Shown here piece by piece: positions 63,515-64,000 of a DNA stretch of 64,000 nt. Where the stretch lies: assembly GCA_030704615.1 (NCBI GenBank), contig CM060733.1, positions 930,001-994,000 of the forward strand. The letters run 5' to 3'. How positions within the stretch are numbered: position 1 is the stretch's first letter; each line of letters begins with the position of its first letter. Source of the DNA: Takakia lepidozioides. Its lineage: Eukaryota; Streptophyta; Takakiopsida; Takakiales; Takakiaceae. A program made the position numbers and the translations under genes. The notes under the pieces are model-generated. The model had not been told where the DNA came from. It was given only the letters and a program-made list of their open reading frames with translations, and did not search any database.

Positions 63515-63659
63515 AAACAAATCTATTAACAACCAAGAGAGAGAGGGAGAGAGGGAAAGGGGAGAGAGAGGGGGGGCAAAGAAAGAAAAACAGAGAGGTG
63601 CCCCCCCCCCCCCAGAGTCCCTTCCCCCGTCCCCACCCCATCTCCTTGCCCCTTAACTC

Positions 63660-64000
63660 AAAGAAAAAGACCGCCCCCCTTGCCACCCCCCGCCGTGGCA
63701 AGCCTAAAAAACCCGTTACAATACCCCCTTGCCACGCCCGGCCGTCGCAGAGGCCTTTTCCCCCTTCAAGCCACCTTGCCATGCCCGAGCGTGGCAAGTG
63801 GGGCCACCCCCCTTTGCGACGGCTAGGTGTGGCAAGAAAGGGCTACCTCTTGCCCTTGAGGCCACCTTGCCACGTCCCGGCGTCGCAGGATGATCCCGGC
63901 GCTGGGGGGCGACACCTGGGCGCTGGGTTGCCACGCGACGGCGTCACAAGCAGCGCCGGCGTCGCACGCTCAGCGCCGCGCGGGGCGGATGCCGTCACTA
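63660..64000 (-). mobile_element. CACTA right subterminal repeats (terminus just outside the window)
   Basis: Dense GCCACGCCCGGCCGTCGC-type and GGCGTCGCA motifs like those at 25,330-25,980, in inverted order relative to that end. The last bases (GCCGTCACTA) are the reverse complement of the sequence expected about 20 bp inside the terminus at 25,300, so the CCTGTAGTG end should begin within a few tens of bases after 64,000. Confidence 0.7.

Overview
The window looks like nuclear DNA of a land plant with a large, repeat-rich genome. Two host genes are plant-type proteins with introns: mitochondrial ATP synthase subunit g and an NF-X1-like zinc-finger protein. Almost everything else is plant-style transposon DNA (CACTA/En-Spm, hAT, PIF/Harbinger, LTR-gag remnants, a tRNA-derived SINE, foldback and MITE-like elements). 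I cannot name the species from the sequence.

Layout. 1-8.7 kb: no recognisable gene, a large foldback element at about 1.9-3.06 kb and one copy of a dispersed repeat. 9.1-10.4 kb (minus): ATP synthase subunit g, two exons, 122 aa. 11.8-17.5 kb (minus): NFXL1-like gene, four exons, about 1405 aa, with one GC-AG intron. 18.7-19.7 kb: a SINE-like unit and three short palindromic or MITE-like units. 22.8-25.25 kb: a PIF/Harbinger element broken up, with the two ends of its transposase on opposite strands.

At 25,300 a CACTA terminus (CACTACAGGAAAAGG) begins a GC-rich subterminal zone. The same kind of zone, in inverted order, closes the window at about 63.66-64.0 kb. A decayed minus-strand accessory gene (26.3-28.5 kb) lies inside the left end and a decayed TNP2-type transposase (59.3-63.3 kb, plus) inside the right end. 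A second left-type terminus lies at 55,663, so there may be two related CACTA elements. Between them is a stack of nested repeats: a roughly 190-bp tandem array; a 10.9-kb element flanked by two large arrays of GCGACC palindromes, holding a roughly 1-kb higher-order satellite and gag-like remnants; a tandem array of units of about 2.3 kb; a gag fragment; and a 5,263-bp hAT element with matching terminal repeats and a perfect 8-bp target-site duplication.

The most unusual items are an uninterrupted 221-codon SET-domain-like ORF (57,622-58,287) next to the CACTA transposase; a tandemly amplified fragment resembling an organellar ssDNA-binding (OSB) gene inside the hAT element; and the palindrome-armoured element at 29.86-40.77 kb. 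Several transposon ORFs decay mainly by in-frame TGA/TAA stops, as expected from deamination of methylated cytosines.
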